Assembly: GCA_002297935.1 (NCBI GenBank)
Contig: DBLC01000159.1
Coordinates: 1-5,524, forward strand
Direction: 5' to 3'
Length of the DNA stretch: 5,524 nucleotides
Source: Dialister sp. UBA734
GTDB taxonomy: Bacteria > Bacillota > Negativicutes > Veillonellales > Dialisteraceae
This document shows, piece by piece, positions 5,521 to 5,524 of the stretch. The translations under genes were made by a program, and so were the position numbers. The notes beneath the pieces were generated by a model. That model made no database searches and had not been told where the DNA came from. It was given only the letters and a program-made list of their open reading frames with translations. Position 1 is the stretch's first letter. Every line of letters begins with the position of its first letter.

Positions 5521-5524
5521 GGAA

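Overview
The window carries three complete genes, all on the + strand and in this order: recJ (single-strand-specific 5'-3' DNA exonuclease), a long bifunctional (p)ppGpp synthetase/hydrolase of the Rel/SpoT family, and dtd (D-aminoacyl-tRNA deacylase). The order recJ - (apt) - rel - dtd is a familiar Bacillota (Firmicutes) arrangement, known for example from Bacillus subtilis. The strong purine-rich ribosome binding sites and balanced-GC genes set in AT-rich gaps fit that phylum. My impression is a Negativicutes-type anaerobe (Acidaminococcus/Phascolarctobacterium-like), but this is inference and cannot be proved from the sequence alone.

Layout: 1-327 is a noncoding leader with a metalloregulator-like (Fur/PerR) box, an extended -10 promoter and a large hairpin built from heptamer repeats. 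recJ occupies 328-2319. The gap 2320-2641 (322 bp) holds no gene. It is filled by a composite repeat of about 268 bp with imperfect terminal inverted repeats, three arrays of 9-bp units in both orientations, and two stem-loops. rel occupies 2642-5029, and dtd follows after 1 nt (5031-5480) with its ribosome binding site inside the end of rel, so the two are very probably co-transcribed and translationally coupled. The last 44 bp start another heptamer array that runs off the window.

The genes belong to housekeeping and stress functions: recombination and repair (RecJ), stringent response (Rel), and translation quality control (Dtd). The proteins look intact. Protein oddities are a charged N-terminal extension of about 63 residues on Rel and an unusual FRTHM sequence where Dtd usually has an FGA-like motif.

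The most interesting signal is in the noncoding DNA. All three gaps contain degenerate short-period arrays (7 bp, 9 bp, 7 bp) of differing sequence, and the two complete ones contain facing inverted copies able to fold into long hairpins. This looks like a genome-wide family of intergenic elements defined by architecture rather than by a fixed sequence. I cannot name it, and its function is unknown.
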